From Castor canadensis (taxonomy: Eukaryota; Chordata; Mammalia; Rodentia; Castoridae): DNA of 64,000 nt. Shown piece after piece: positions 45,601-56,811 of the stretch. How positions within the stretch are numbered: the first letter of the stretch is position 1; every line of letters begins with the position of its first letter. The notes beneath the pieces were generated by a model. It did no database searches and had not been told where the DNA came from. It worked only from the letters and a program-made list of their open reading frames with translations. The position numbers were made by a program, and so were the translations under genes. The stretch lies in NCBI RefSeq assembly GCF_047511655.1, contig NC_133397.1:127928308-127992307 (forward strand), written 5' to 3'.

Positions 45601-48326
45601 TAACCTCCTCAGCACTTCTAGTGTTTTCACTGGAAGACACATCCGTACACGAGCTGGCGAAGGACAGAACATCCCTGGAGCTGTGGTTCAGACCAGGACA
45701 TTATGAGGGACATAAGACTCGGCTGACCAGAAGAACAAAGTGGCCTTTGGTGTCACCCCTCCACTGGGCTGTTCTTGGGGTTGGATGGGTATATTAAGAC
45801 CCACTGTCAGGAGGAGTGTGACTTTGACTTGGGGGAGTGGGAAGCCAATCTCTAGTGCCTAAGCGAAGTTCCCCAAATGTAGTTGAAGCCGGGTGTGACA
45901 AACTCTCCATTTAGAGAGATGGTTTTTGGTGAGTGGGTGGAACTGCCTAACGACGGGGAGGTAAATATGAGGGAAGATTCACAAATGCTGCTTCTCTAGG
46001 ACTCACATTCCCTGCTCAGCCCCATCCCACCTCCTTTCCTCCCCCACATCTGGACAGAAACTTGAACCACAGTCCTGTTACTCATTCTGATGACAAACCA
46101 GAAGCAATTCCAAAGCAACATCACTTGACAGCTGTTTGCTTCTCCACCCCAGGAGGCAAGCTTTTTGCCATCTGGACTTAGTTAAGTAGTCCTGAGACCA
46201 GGCCCGTTTGAGCAGTGCTGGCTCGGTAGAGAAGGGAGGCCAGGCAGAAATGGGCCTGGGGACTGAAGCCAGGACCAGGTCACTTCCTGTGTCCTTTCAG
46301 ACAGGGACAGGACTGATGGGACTCACGCCAGTGACAGAAAGTACTCATTTTCCACTCAAGCTAGGCTTTGTCCCCCAAGGAAGAACCAGGAGGTAAACAC
46401 AAGACCTGAGCTGCTTGTGCTGGGCAGAACCACAGTCAGCATGAGATCAGGGCTGCTCCTTCCTCTCCTTCCACTTCCTTCGAGGAGAAGCTTAGCTATG
46501 CCAGCCTCTGCCCCTGTGCCCCAGTGAACACCTGACCCAGGCTGAGCCGATCACATTCCCTCCTGTGGGTGTTTAGGAATGGCACGTCAGAGACGCGGAA
46601 GCTGGCAAACCCAAAGGTTCTTCATCCTGGCTGTGTGTGGAGAGTGCTCAGGGAATTCTTGACAGACAAACACACTCACAGACAGGCAGGCCTTCCCCAG
46701 ATTCGATGCCGTTGGTCCAGGTGGGATGCATCTAAGTAGGGCTGTTTTCCAGTCACTGCAGCTGGGCGAGGCTGCAGAAAAGCAGGCCACAGGTGACAAT
46801 GAAGGGGACGTTCACTGAGAAGTTGGAATGAGAGACCCAAGCCCTAGGAGGAACAGACAGTGCCTCCTGACAGCTTTCTGAGTTGGGATTCCAGGCCATC
46901 CTCAGGCTTGCCTGTAGTTCCTGCCCTGGAACCCATCCTTCAAACACGTTTCCTCTGAAGCTACCTCGTGTGGCATCCGTCACACACAACAAAATGAACT
47001 GTCACCAAGCCACTCTTACACTCTGTCACAATCCTGCAGATTTTACCTCAGAAATCCTCCTCAAATCTCATCCGTGTGGCCTTTGCAATTGAATTCTCGT
47101 GATCCCTCCCCAAGTGGACTCAGCCCAGGTCCTCCTCTGTCCAGTCTCCACAAACGCACATCAAACTTTGTGCCCAACCTGAATTTTTTACAGGTTCCCC
47201 AATGCCTGTTAAAATTACAAAGCAGTTCTATACAAACTGACCTGAATAAATACATCACTAATTGAAAAAATGAAGGTGTAGCTCAATAGACAATGATACT
47301 TTATTTTTTTAAAATGTGATTTAAACATGCATATATTAAAATGTGTGCCTAAATTTAGGAAAAGGAAAGTACCTATCAAAGCATTTGCTTTGGTTGCTTT
47401 GGTGGTGTGGTTTTGGGTGGGCAGAGAGGGGTTTCTACAATGTCTGATTTTTTGTAAAAGTTATAATAACATGTCATTATATTATAATAAAATAATGGGT
47501 GAAAATGAACTACAGAAGACAAAATTGTGCCTTTTGTCACAGCTGCTTTTTCCAGAGAGGATGGAGCTGGGGCAAGCAGAGGCAGCAGGAGCCCAGAGCA
47601 GGCGAGTTTGGGGGCTGGGAGGCTGGGAGGCTGGACAGTGAGGCACTGGACTCGGGGATAAGGTCAGAGGGCCGCTTAAGGAAGGTACTGTCCTTGTGTT
47701 CTCTGGGGCTCTTAGACCATGGTGTCCATGAGCTCACAGGGGTAGGATGAAAACTGAAAGGCGAAACTGAGTTTGGAGCCAGTTCATGGCCTGATGCCAG
47801 CTTGCTAGTGTAGCCTCAGACTGGACCGGCATCCAACCAGGCTGTGGATCCCTGGTAACTACAAACCGCTGGGCCACGGAGACCAGGGCCAGCAGGTGGT
47901 AGCTTTTGGGCAGTCCTGGCTTCTAACACCTCAATCAGAGTATATACAAAGAGAAGGCTCTGAAATTACCCAGGATCCCCCAAAGTAGCTGCAGAGCTTA
48001 AGATCAGAAGGGGATGCTCTCTGGGCAAGGCCATAAGAGGACAGCAAAGTGGATTGTTAATTAATGTGCACAGAGGGGCTTTGGGTCACGCAGCCTCTGT
48101 GGGTCCTGACTTACTGCTGGAAAGCTGACCTTGGGCAAGAGCACAGCAAAGGCAAATCAAGGTGGCTGGCTGGAGGGAGGTGTTATTTTGGGTGAAGTGG
48201 TCAGGTACATTGGATAGAAAAGGCAGAAAGCCTGGGCTTGAAGCCTCAGCCACCACTGGTCTTTTAGATAGCACTGGGCTCTCGGTTTTCTAATCTGGAG
48301 AGCACGGTCTCCAATGTCTTCCGTGT
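45601..48326. other. Unassigned sequence
   Basis: About 2.7 kb without a lineage SINE I can detect. A weak plus-strand MIR resemblance lies at about 48225-48310. Short frames show no domain. Confidence 0.35.
47889..47901 (+). promoter_or_regulatory. CTCF-like core motif
   Basis: CCAGCAGGTGGTA fits the core CCASYAGRKGGCR except for T in place of C near the end, the same departure as the motif at 13361. Motif match only. Confidence 0.22.
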
Positions 48327-48412
48327 CTTCATCAACTATTCATTCTACAGACATATTGAACCTCTGTCTGTGTCCCAGGCACCAAGCTTGCCCCCCAGGC
48401 ACTGGATGCCTG
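48327..48412 (-). mobile_element. L2 3' end, minus strand
   Basis: attcattctacagacatatt, gaacctctgtctgtgtccca and ggcaccaagcttg match the reverse of the L2 terminus (attcattcaacaaatatttattgag in the family). Confidence 0.6.
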
Positions 48413-48837
48413 GTGCCTTCCTCCCCCCCTCTTTCCTCTAGGACGGGCAGTCCTTTCTGAAATTATCACCAGAGATGAGGAAAGATGCAGGACACCAGAC
48501 CCAGGACGGAGAGAAGCGAAATGAATCTCCTGACCAGAGCCGTCCTCTCTAACATGAGAGGTTTGTGGAGAAACTGGATAGGATCCAGAACCAAGCCAGG
48601 AAATGATCACAGCCTCCTTCCAAGAAATCTATAAATCTTTTCCAGGCCTAATCAAGAAGCCAAGATAATCAGAGCAGCATTTTAGCAACTTTCCTGACCT
48701 AAGTCAGATGTTTGACAGGCCACTTAGGAACTGAATACAGACTTGGAAAGAGGGCCACAGAAGAAAACCAAAGAAAAGTGTCATGAGGAGTTGTGAAGGA
48801 TAAAATGTTTCCACATGCAAACACATGTGCACACATG
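48413..48837. other. Unassigned sequence
   Basis: No named repeat or gene recognised. Confidence 0.4.
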
Positions 48838-48988
48838 CCTATCTATCTGTCTATCCATCCATCCACCTAGCTAGCATTTATCTGTCTACCCATCCATCTA
48901 TCCTCTATCTATCATCTATCTTTTATCCATCCATTTATCATCTATCTTCTATCCACCCATCTATCCTCTATCTATCTATCTATCTATC

Positions 48989-49027
<39 letters not shown>

Positions 49028-49071
49028 ATCTATCCATATATCCATTCATCCATCCATCCCTCTATCCATCT
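48838..49071. repeat. (ATCT/ATCC)n microsatellite, about 235 bases
   Basis: Long compound tetranucleotide array of ATCT, GTCT and ATCC units. The longest uninterrupted ATCT stretch is at about 48989-49026. A 92-codon frame of Ser/Ile/Tyr/Pro repeats across it is an artefact of the repeat. Confidence 0.95.
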
Positions 49072-49944
49072 CAGTTCTTTCCTGCTCTGTAGAGAAGGTT
49101 TAATAGACAATTCACTTCTGTTGTCATGGGAGTCACTTAAGCAGACATAGGAAAGGACTTCCTGACTCTAGGAATGCTTGCATGTTAAGAAGTAGAGAGT
49201 CATAGAATAAAATCAGCTTGCTTATATTTGAGGGAACAAATTTGTAACTAAAGTCACCAAGCCACCATGCAAGTGCTGGTTATCAAATTCTGTCCCTCAG
49301 GACTAATACCAGAGAAACCGCCTGGCTTGGCTCACCATGTCTGTGTGCAGTGCTGGGCACTGGTAGGCAGGGGAGGGTTGGTGCACGTGGAGATGCCCTG
49401 TGTCCGGGAGTTGCCATTCACCTTCCCAGGCCTTCTTGATCCCTACCCAGCTCGCCATCCCAGGGGCTACACTCCAGGAACTGGGCAGAAGGCCACTGCC
49501 CCCAGGCTTGCAGTGGGGTTGGGCCAATGAGAAGCACTGGTGCAGACACTTCTCCAGGCAGCACTCGTGCTCTGACAGCTGCTGGGGTCCTCGAGGATGG
49601 CGCCATTACTTTTGAGTGGCCTTTCCTATGGCTGCCATTCTCCCTGGGATCAGGTCACAGCTCCCCCCTTGCACCTTCAGACTCACTCTTGCTGACCCTG
49701 AGGTCCCCTGCACCCTGGGGTCCCCTCACCTTGGGGTCTTTTCACCCTGCTCAGACCTTCCTCCATAGTCCATCAAAGAATCCCTCCATCAGCCCTGGGA
49801 GCTCTTGTGTCGCCCGTCTCCAGCTGGGATTCTGACTCAGAGACTCTCTGAATCAGACTCCAGGAATTTCTGAAATTTCATTCAACATGCATTGTGACCA
49901 AAGGTTTTGAGCAAGTGCTTCGTAAGGATTAAACAATTATCAAT
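49072..49944. other. Unassigned sequence, possible MER5 trace
   Basis: A weak resemblance to a MER5-type DNA transposon lies at about 49820-49915 (ctctgaatcagactccagga). The GC-rich part at 49.3-49.8 kb has overlapping frames without domains. Confidence 0.35.
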
Positions 49945-50034
49945 AACACCTCAGTGTTTTGAGTGTCTGGAATGTTCCAGAAACTGGATTAAGCAATTTC
50001 TGTGATTTAATCATAGTAACATCCTTGTGGTGAA
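49945..50034 (-). mobile_element. MIR fragment cut by a SINE, minus strand
   Basis: ttgagtgtctggaatgttcc, agaaactggattaagcaatt and taacatccttgtgg match the reverse MIR 3' part ('gagcgcctactatgtgccag...'). The trimeric SINE follows at once. Confidence 0.7.
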
Positions 50035-50373
50035 GTTTTTTTTTTTTTTCTTTTTGGTGGCACTGGGGCTTGAACTCAGGACCTCATGCTTGCTAGGCAG
50101 GCAATCTACCATTTGAGCCATTCTGCCAGCCCTTTTTCCTTTAGTTATTTTGGGGATGGATCCTGCATTTATGCCTGGGTTGACCTGGACCACAACCCTA
50201 TCCATGCTTTCCTTTCAGCAGGGATCACAGGCATGTGCCACCATGCCCAGTCATTGGTTAAGATGGGAGTCTTATCAGTTTTTTGTCTGGGTTTGGCCTC
50301 GAGCCACAACTTTCCCCATCTCCACTTCCTGAGTAGCTGAGATTACAGGCATGAGCCATTATACCTAGACTTT
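50035..50373 (-). mobile_element. Trimeric ID-B1-B1 SINE, minus strand
   Basis: T tail, reverse ID unit (cactggggcttgaactcagg ... catttgagccattctgcc), first monomer with gcatgtgccaccatgcccag, second with gagtagctgagattacaggc. Flanks share tggtgaa (50028-50034 and 50374-50380), a likely target duplication around the whole 339-base trimer. Confidence 0.93.
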
Positions 50374-50502
50374 TGGTGAATTTTTAAAAACTTCTTTTCA
50401 AATATGGAAGCCAGAGTTTATTATAATACTCACATTGCCTGAGTAATGAAGGGAAAAGGACTCATACTCAGATATATATCATATTTAAATTTACATTTCA
50501 AC

Positions 50503-50612
50503 TTTTTTTGGTGTTTTGAAACAGTGTTTCTATGTAGCTCAGGTTGTCATTTACCTTGAATCTGCAATCCCCTTGGCTCGACCTCTTAAGTGCTAGTATT
50601 ACAGCCCAGCTT
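50503..50612 (-). mobile_element. B1-like SINE, minus strand
   Basis: gttttgaaacagtgtttcta, tgtagctcaggttgtcattt and aagtgctagtattacag: a diverged reverse monomer. Confidence 0.78.
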
Positions 50613-50762
50613 TAAGCATCCAGTCTTATCTACAGTGATCGTTCCAGTAGGGTATTGGAGAGAATAAAGAACAGAAAGAAGGAAGGACTCCCTCACACGT
50701 CAAGCACTGGGTGCAGACACTCAGGGTCTATTTTCTCAACTCTAGGACTGGTAGGGATTCCT

Positions 50763-51330
50763 CTTAGTCTATTTTGAGCTGCTATGACAGAGGGTCACAG
50801 ACTGGCTAGTTTATAATGAACAGAGATTTATCTCTTATAGTTCTGGAGGCTGGAATTCCAAGGTCAGGAAGCCCACACCTGGCCAGGGCCTCGATGCTGC
50901 ATTGCCCCATGGTGACAGAAAGCAGACACAGGTGGCTCACACCTGTAATCCTGGCTATTCAGGAGGCAGTGATCAGGAGGATCGAGGTTCAAAGCCAACC
51001 GGGGCAAATGGTTTATGAGACCCTATCTCAAAAATACCCAACACAAGAAAGGGCTGGCAGAGTAGCTCAAGTGGTAGAGTGCCTGCCTAGCAAGCAGGAG
51101 GCCCTGAGTTCAAGCCCCAGTGCTGCCAAAAAAGAAAAAAAAATCATGTGAGAGGGAAGAGCTGACTTCCTCTTTTATCAGGAGCCCACTCTTGCTATCA
51201 TGGTGGTGATGTATTCATGAGGACAGAGCCCTGTGGCTTAGTCACCTCTGAGAGGTCTCACCTGTCCTCACTTGTATTGGGGAGAAGTTTCTAGCACACC
51301 AACTGTGGGGGGCACAGTCAAACCACAGCA
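50763..51330 (-). mobile_element. MaLR (MLT1/MST-type) LTR split by a SINE, minus strand
   Basis: Left part: cttagtctattttgagctgc, gtttataatgaacagagatt, gttctggaggctggaattcc. Right part after the SINE at 50929-51142: cttcctcttttatcaggagc, tattcatgaggacagagccc and gggggcacagtcaaaccaca. Together they follow the reverse LTR from end to end, about 354 bases without the SINE. Confidence 0.85.
50929..51142 (+). mobile_element. B1-ID dimeric SINE, plus strand
   Basis: Starts slightly truncated at caggtggctcacacctgtaa, then gaggttcaaagccaaccggg, an ID unit (gtagctcaagtggtagagtg ... gagttcaagccccagtgctg) and an A-rich tail. It lies in the opposite orientation inside a MaLR LTR. Confidence 0.93.
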
Positions 51331-51772
51331 GGTACAAACATCCACAGACAAGGATGACCGAGTTTTCTAGTGGACTAAGAGTATAGGACAGAGATGGTCA
51401 CAGGTGCAGTGACATTCTGGTAAATGTCAAACAACTGGGCCCCCTTCCCACCCCCCAAAGTCCTGATTTACAGTGTTTGCCGATTTCTGTGAACACTCAC
51501 ACCCTGCTGGCTTCACCCCAATGACATTGCAATGTCACACTGGCTCCTGAGAGCCACCACCACCCACACCACTGAGTCCATGCATGGGCCTGGACCCGTG
51601 AGCAAGCATGGTGTGCAAAGGGGTCAGAGCTGAAGGAACCCAAGGACAGAGGGCAAGGGACAGTGAGGGGCAGGAGGAGGCTGGAGGGGAAGAAGCCAGA
51701 CTGGGCAGCTGATGCTAGAGCCGTGTTGTCCTATTTGGCAGCCACACCTTGGTGCTGACCCTGGCTGGTCTT
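51331..51772. other. Unassigned sequence
   Basis: No named repeat or gene recognised. Confidence 0.4.
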
Positions 51773-51847
51773 AGGGCTGGACATATGGCTCCAGTGGTAG
51801 AGCACCTGCCCTGAGTTCAAACCCCAGTACTGCACAAAGAAAAAGCT
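51773..51847 (+). mobile_element. ID-like SINE with internal deletion, plus strand
   Basis: ctggacatatggctccagtg, gtagagcacctgccctgagt and caaaccccagtactgcac. About 17 bases ('tagcaagcgtgaggcc' region) are missing compared with neighbouring copies. Confidence 0.88.
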
Positions 51848-52168
51848 TAATTCCATGTGACTGGTCCAAACTGAAGTGTGCTCTAAGTGTAAAATGTGCC
51901 AGATTTCACAGACTTAGCACAAAAAAATTACAAAGTATATTTTCATAGTGACTATATGTTAAAATGATAGTGTTTTGGATACAATTGTTCAATCATATAT
52001 ATTATTGCAATTAAGTTCTGTCTGTTTTTACTTTTTTCATGGAGCTCTTCAAAAATATCAAATTACAACTGTAGCTGGATTATATATATATTTTTTAAAA
52101 CTCTGGGTCAGAGAACTTGGACTTTATTGAACAAGCAAATAGTCTTAGAAGAAAATTAAACACACGTG

Positions 52169-52247
52169 GGCTGGCGGAGGGGCTCAAGCAGTAGCCCACC
52201 TCCCTAGCAAGCGTGAAGCCCTGAGTTCAAACCCCAGTGCTGCCAAA
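52169..52247 (+). mobile_element. ID-like SINE, plus strand
   Basis: ggctggcggaggggctcaag, ccctagcaagcgtgaagccc and gagttcaaaccccagtgctg, followed by a CA/AAAC-rich tail to about 52290. Confidence 0.92.
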
Positions 52248-52749
52248 ATCCCCCAACACACACACAAAACAAAACAACCCCCCCAAAAACCAGATGTGGC
52301 CTGCTTTCCCTAAACATCAGCCCAGTTCCACGTGGACTTTGCATAGTCCCAGCTGGAGGAGGAAAGTTGTTGAGAGAGACCGGCCAGGGGCACAGGGGAC
52401 TGAATTCAGGCAGCGATGGGCAGGGGGAGGAAGGAGAGAGCAGAATGGGGGATGTGGTGTGGGAGGTGGATGCACGATGGAGCCCGGGTTTCTGGCTTGG
52501 GTAGCAGTCAGGCTGGAGTGGTGATATCAACAGAGGCAGAAGCACAGGAGGAAAGATTTCTTGGGAGAAGGTTTTGAGTTCAGTCTCAGCAGTGATGGCT
52601 TTGATGTGCCTGTGGGCAACTGGGCACAGGGCCTGCAGTCTTGATGGCTCCGTCTTCACAGCTGTTGCTAGAGCTCCCCAGAACCCTCGGGCCTCACTCT
52701 ACCTGGTACGCTCCGTCTCGAAGCTGTTCTTTAGAATTTCTGAGGCTTG
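52248..52749. other. A/C-rich tail and unassigned sequence
   Basis: The first 40 bases are the A/C-rich tail of the ID element. The rest has no named repeat. A 151-codon minus-strand frame here reads through the ID element and is not credible. Confidence 0.4.
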
Positions 52750-53045
52750 TCACCTTTACCTCCTTAAGAGCCTCTGTTCACCCCTAGAAAATGGCACCCC
52801 CACTCTTTCCTCCTCCTCTTTTTCATTAGCTCTTAGCTCTGTTCACCTTATAGATGTACTTGTTACAAATGTCTCCCTTGCTACAATGTAGCATTCAACG
52901 TTTCTTTCCCTCACACACTGTAATCTTTTAATGTTTGTCTTCCTTGCTAAAATGGAAGCTCTGCCAGGCACACATTTTGTCTGCTTCATTCTCTTCTGTG
53001 ACTCATAGTAGGACTGGATTAATGTTTGTTGAATGAACAGATAAA
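52750..53045 (+). mobile_element. L2 3' end, plus strand
   Basis: gctaaaatggaagctctgcc, gactcatagtaggactggat and aatgtttgttgaatgaacag match the L2 terminus. The region to its left (cttagctctgttcaccttat) fits the preceding L2 part. Confidence 0.78.
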
Positions 53046-53089
53046 CTGTAGCATATCAGCAGGTAACGTATACACGTCTTAGAAAGCCA

Positions 53090-53330
53090 TCTGCCTGTGG
53101 AATTCCAGCTCTGACACTCAACATTGTGACCTGATTACTCACCACCAACCGTGAGCCTTCATTTCTCATCTAAGGAATGGCTAGATTAATAATGCCTTGC
53201 ACAGAACAGTCGTCCATTCACTCACTGTGAACCCCCACCCGCGCCAGATGTGCTTAATGGGGATTAAATGAGATACTGCCTGTAAGACACTGGGGCTGTG
53301 CCTGGACATTGCTCGCCCTCCATAAATCCT
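53090..53330 (+). mobile_element. MIR, plus strand, with extra sequence
   Basis: gaattccagctctgacactc, gtgagccttcatttctcatc, then after about 60 unrelated bases ggggattaaatgagatactg. The MIR order is kept around the extra piece. Confidence 0.72.
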
Positions 53331-55229
53331 GTTTACCCCATATTGGCCACAGGAGGAGGAGGACCAGGCAGTGTGGATGGCGGGTGGTGTGACTTGTGGG
53401 ATCGAGCAGCACTGGAAGACGCCAGGCTGAGCTGCCCCAGGGGGACAACAGAGCAAGGGAGGCAGTGGCCTGTGCTGGCCCTGCTGTGTTCATGGGGATG
53501 AAATCCCAGGGGAGGTGAGCTTGCTGGTCTTGAAAGGCTGGTCAGGGAGGACGAGGGGAATCTGGTGTCCTCGTGAGCCTGGGACCAGGCCTGGAGCAGA
53601 ATCATGAACAAGAGCAGACACAGGTCCCCTGAAGCCCCAAGCACGGCTCCTGGAGCATCAGGGGCCCTTCAAGGAGCAAGGGGACACAGTAACATGGCAG
53701 GGTTCCACCTTCATCAGACTACATTGCGGTGGACCCAGGGCCCCGTGCCTCGCTACTTGAAATGCATTCTAAAGAACAGTACCTGGTTCTGGGCAGCTGT
53801 GGACCAGCGTTCTGCCCTTCACCCCCGTCCAGTGAAGACCACGCGAAATTCTGCTGGCAACCGAGCCCCCAGGCTCTGGGAGGTCACAGGTCAGCAAGAC
53901 AAGAGCTCAGAGGATGGGAGGCCCTGTTGGTTCCCCTGGTGCTGGATGGCTCTGGGCCCGGCATGGTCCTAACCTTGTGCCTTGCCCTGATTTTCCTGGT
54001 GGATTTTTCTGAAAGACTTGCCAGGGGCCTCAATGACAGAATAGGAAGTAGGGAAGAAGTCCCCAGGACAGGAGATCCCAGACAGCAGTGACTTCAATGG
54101 AATATACTTCAACTGCAGCTGCTTTAGTGTCACAAGCCATGTAGCTGTGTCCCCTCAGAAGGTCCTGTAGTGCCACAGCATCCCCAGTGCAGAGTAGGGG
54201 ACCCCTCCATTGTATGGAATGTTAGAGCCAAGGTCAACCCCACAGAGGAGCCTTGCACTTTCCCCACAGGTAGAATACAAACCACAACCACACACGCCTA
54301 GTGCTCGCCCCCCCACCCCATCAGTCATCCATATCGCACAGGAGACACACGCATTTCCACGAATGTCACCAAGTGTGCTCCCATGAGCACCACCTAGGCC
54401 ATGATGGGACCGCTGCCCATGGACCAGCACTCCCTGCATCCCTCTCTGATTCAAGCCCTTGTCTTCCCAAAAGGAAACTCCTACTGTTACTTGGCCGGGC
54501 GGGGTGGGGGGGGTGTCATTTCCATGCTGTGTATTAGCTGTGCACCCCCGCCAAACAACTTCATCTGTGTACTTGGGTTCTTCCTCTGGGCCACCCAGTG
54601 AGGTTAAATATGGCTTAAAAGATTAAATATGGTGGATGTTTATGCCAGACGTGCTGAGGACGTGTGTGGGAAGGCTGCTGCTCTTTGCAGCAAACTTCCC
54701 TTAGCAAGCATGGCCTCGTTTGCTGGTGTTGTTCTCTGCGTTAACAGAATCTTGCTATGAAACGGATGGGCAGGCAACACCTGCATGTCAGAAGCAGCAG
54801 TGAAGACGGAGGGAAAAGAAGGTGGCACCAGTCAAGAATCCTGGACATAGGAGAGAGGCCTGTCGTGGGGTCAGAGGCAATGCAGCAAGGACACAATGAG
54901 GGAGCACTGCAGAGGACAGAGACCACGACAGAGAGTGCAGCTGAAAACACAGCCTGGGCCCAAGGGTTGGGACAGGCCTGGGGATGGGGGAACCTGTCCC
55001 TTCCCATCCCACCAACATGCATCAAGAGAGGCCATGGGTGGGAGGAGAAAGCCAACTACAGACTTCAGGCCAGAAGGGGAGGGGCCTGGTCTGTAGACTC
55101 TGCATCAGATGAGGAGGGGACTTGCTCTAAGCCAAGACAATGAGTTTGGGGGCTTTTCCCAAATGAAGCTGATCCCCTTCCCTTGTCTCTGCTTAGAGAA
55201 AATGTCCCTCTTGTCTGAAATGATCAGTT
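53331..55229. other. Unassigned GC-richer sequence
   Basis: No named repeat and no recognised gene. Open frames of 100-128 codons at 53.3-54.1 and 54.7-55.1 kb overlap on both strands without domains, as expected in GC-rich DNA. A G-run lies at about 54497-54516. Confidence 0.35.
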
Positions 55230-55360
55230 CTCACTGTAAAAATAACCGATGGCAAATGTGGAATATGCAAATAAAATAAATCTGTTCAGAAGCCCACTAC
55301 TGAAACTCCAATGTGACTTCCTTCCAGACCTTTCTGTGCATAAATGAAAGGCGAAATTCA
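55230..55360 (-). mobile_element. Possible old L1 3' end, minus strand
   Basis: gtgacttccttccagacctt and tctgtgcataaatgaaag recall the reverse of old L1M 3' UTRs. Short and diverged. Confidence 0.42.
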
Positions 55361-55494
55361 ATTCTCTTTTGATTTTTAATCAAATTCACATTAAATCAAG
55401 CCAAGGGGAGACAGGGCAAAAACTCTGAAATAAAAACTCTACTGCAGTATCCAAGCTGCAAAATGGATGACTTAAGAAATGGTAGCAACCATAT

Positions 55495-55830
55495 TCCTAG
55501 GGTACTTATCATATACTCAGCCCTGATCTCAGGGCTTTACAGGAATTCTTTCTTTTATTAATTTAGTCACTGACTGTGGTGCTGGGAATCAAACCCAGGA
55601 CCTTTCTCAGGTGAGGCAAGCAAGCCCTCTACCACTCAACTACATGTCCAGCCCAGGAATTATTCCTTTTAATTCAGAGTTTGTAAGGAAGCTTATGAGA
55701 AAACGTATAATAAGTTATTATTAGCCTCATTTTGCTGATGGGGGAAGAACAGGCAGTGCAATAAGTACAGAAAAGTTACATGAGCTTCCCGGGTCACATG
55801 GCGGGGGTGGGGGGGTTGGAGTCTGGCTCC
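55495..55830 (-). mobile_element. MIR split by an ID SINE, minus strand
   Basis: Left piece: acttatcatatactcagccc and cagggctttacaggaattc. Right piece: ttattattagcctcattttg, ctgatgggggaagaacaggc and gagcttcccgggtcacatgg. They are collinear parts of one reverse MIR around the insertion at 55551-55655. Confidence 0.78.
55551..55655 (-). mobile_element. ID-type SINE inside a MIR, minus strand
   Basis: T-rich tail, tgctgggaatcaaacccagg, gcaagccctctaccactcaa and tacatgtccagccca: reverse ID of the older type. 'caggaatt' occurs on both sides (about 55540 and 55654), a likely target duplication. Confidence 0.85.
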
Positions 55831-55896
55831 ATTTACAGTGTGTCATAGGCAGCAAGAAGAGGTTGAGGCACTTAAGTTAAAATGTCGCTTTATAAG

Positions 55897-55992
55897 CTAG
55901 CGTGAGGTGCTCGCCCGTGATGCCTCAGAAGTCTAAGGAAGATTGCAAGTTCAAGGCTGGCCTGGGCTACATAGTAAGACCCTGTTCCTCCC
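55897..55992 (+). mobile_element. Diverged B1-like SINE, plus strand
   Basis: gcgtgaggtgctcgcccgtg, gattgcaagttcaaggctgg and cctgggctacatagtaagac. Confidence 0.8.
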
Positions 55993-56369
55993 CCGTGTCC
56001 CCCAGAAAACAAAATACACTCACTTCCTTCTCAGTGCTGTGGACCACTGTCTGTCCTCTGGTTGCATAACTTCATCCAGCTGGGTGTTTCCACTCTGAGC
56101 TGCTGGCCTGGCTGCAGGCCACGGCACTGACCGTGATGTTTGTCTTAAAGCCCTAGACTGAGTTCAAAGCCATGAGGGCCTCATTTGGAGAGGACCAGCC
56201 CTGTGCTCAGGGACCCAAAATCCCCCGACAACTCCTAACTGCATCCTGGGTAGGGCTAAGCTGGAAATACCACGTTACTTAACATTTCTGTACTAAGTAC
56301 ATGCACAGAGCACATACCTCGGCAAAACGACATGTCTTTCTCGTGGGGCTTTTCCCCTTTTCAATGCCA
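55993..56369. other. Unassigned sequence
   Basis: No named repeat or gene recognised. Confidence 0.4.
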
Positions 56370-56565
56370 GGCGCCCCTATTCCACTCTAGGCCTCGTGCT
56401 ATACACTTTCCACGGAGCTGGGCAGACTGGCCTCGGTCTTCACGTTGGCCGAGCTGTGGCTCACACAGCAGAAGAGGAAGCAGAGGAATGGTGACTTGCT
56501 CAAGCTCACGTGGCTGGTAAGTGAAGGAAGCTGGTGGAAGCCACGCTCTCGACCTCCCCTCACTT
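56370..56565 (-). mobile_element. MIR, minus strand
   Basis: cgtgctatacactttccacg, agaagaggaagcagaggaat and gacttgctcaagctcacgtg follow the reverse MIR order. A second, plus-strand MIR3-like trace (gagcttctgtgggcctcagt, ggggttggactggaagct) follows at about 56580-56690. Confidence 0.7.
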
Positions 56566-56734
56566 CTTGTGTAAGGGTGCCGCATGCTCCGTGTGACTGG
56601 ACACGTCGCTGAGCTTCTGTGGGCCTCAGTCTCCCTCCTTGTAAGGGGTTGGACTGGAAGCTCCTTCAAGGACAAGGCCTGTTGGCCCCTGTGCTCCATT
56701 CCCTGGTCTACTTCCCTCTGTCGAGAGCCTGCGA

Positions 56735-56811
56735 GGAGGCTGTGGCTAAAATGGTAGAGCCCTTGCCTAGCAAGCGTGACGCCCTGAGTTCAAACTCCGG
56801 TACCACCCAGA
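56735..56811 (+). mobile_element. ID-like SINE, plus strand
   Basis: ggaggctgtggctaaaatgg, gcccttgcctagcaagcgtg and gagttcaaactccggtacca: lineage-type ID with almost no A tail left. Confidence 0.9.

Noticed and set aside
48838..49071. CRISPR-like array
   Set aside because: Four-base tandem units without spacers in a mammalian genome: a microsatellite.
48825..49103. Ser/Ile/Tyr-rich repetitive 92-codon frame
   Set aside because: Pure translation of the ATCT/ATCC microsatellite.
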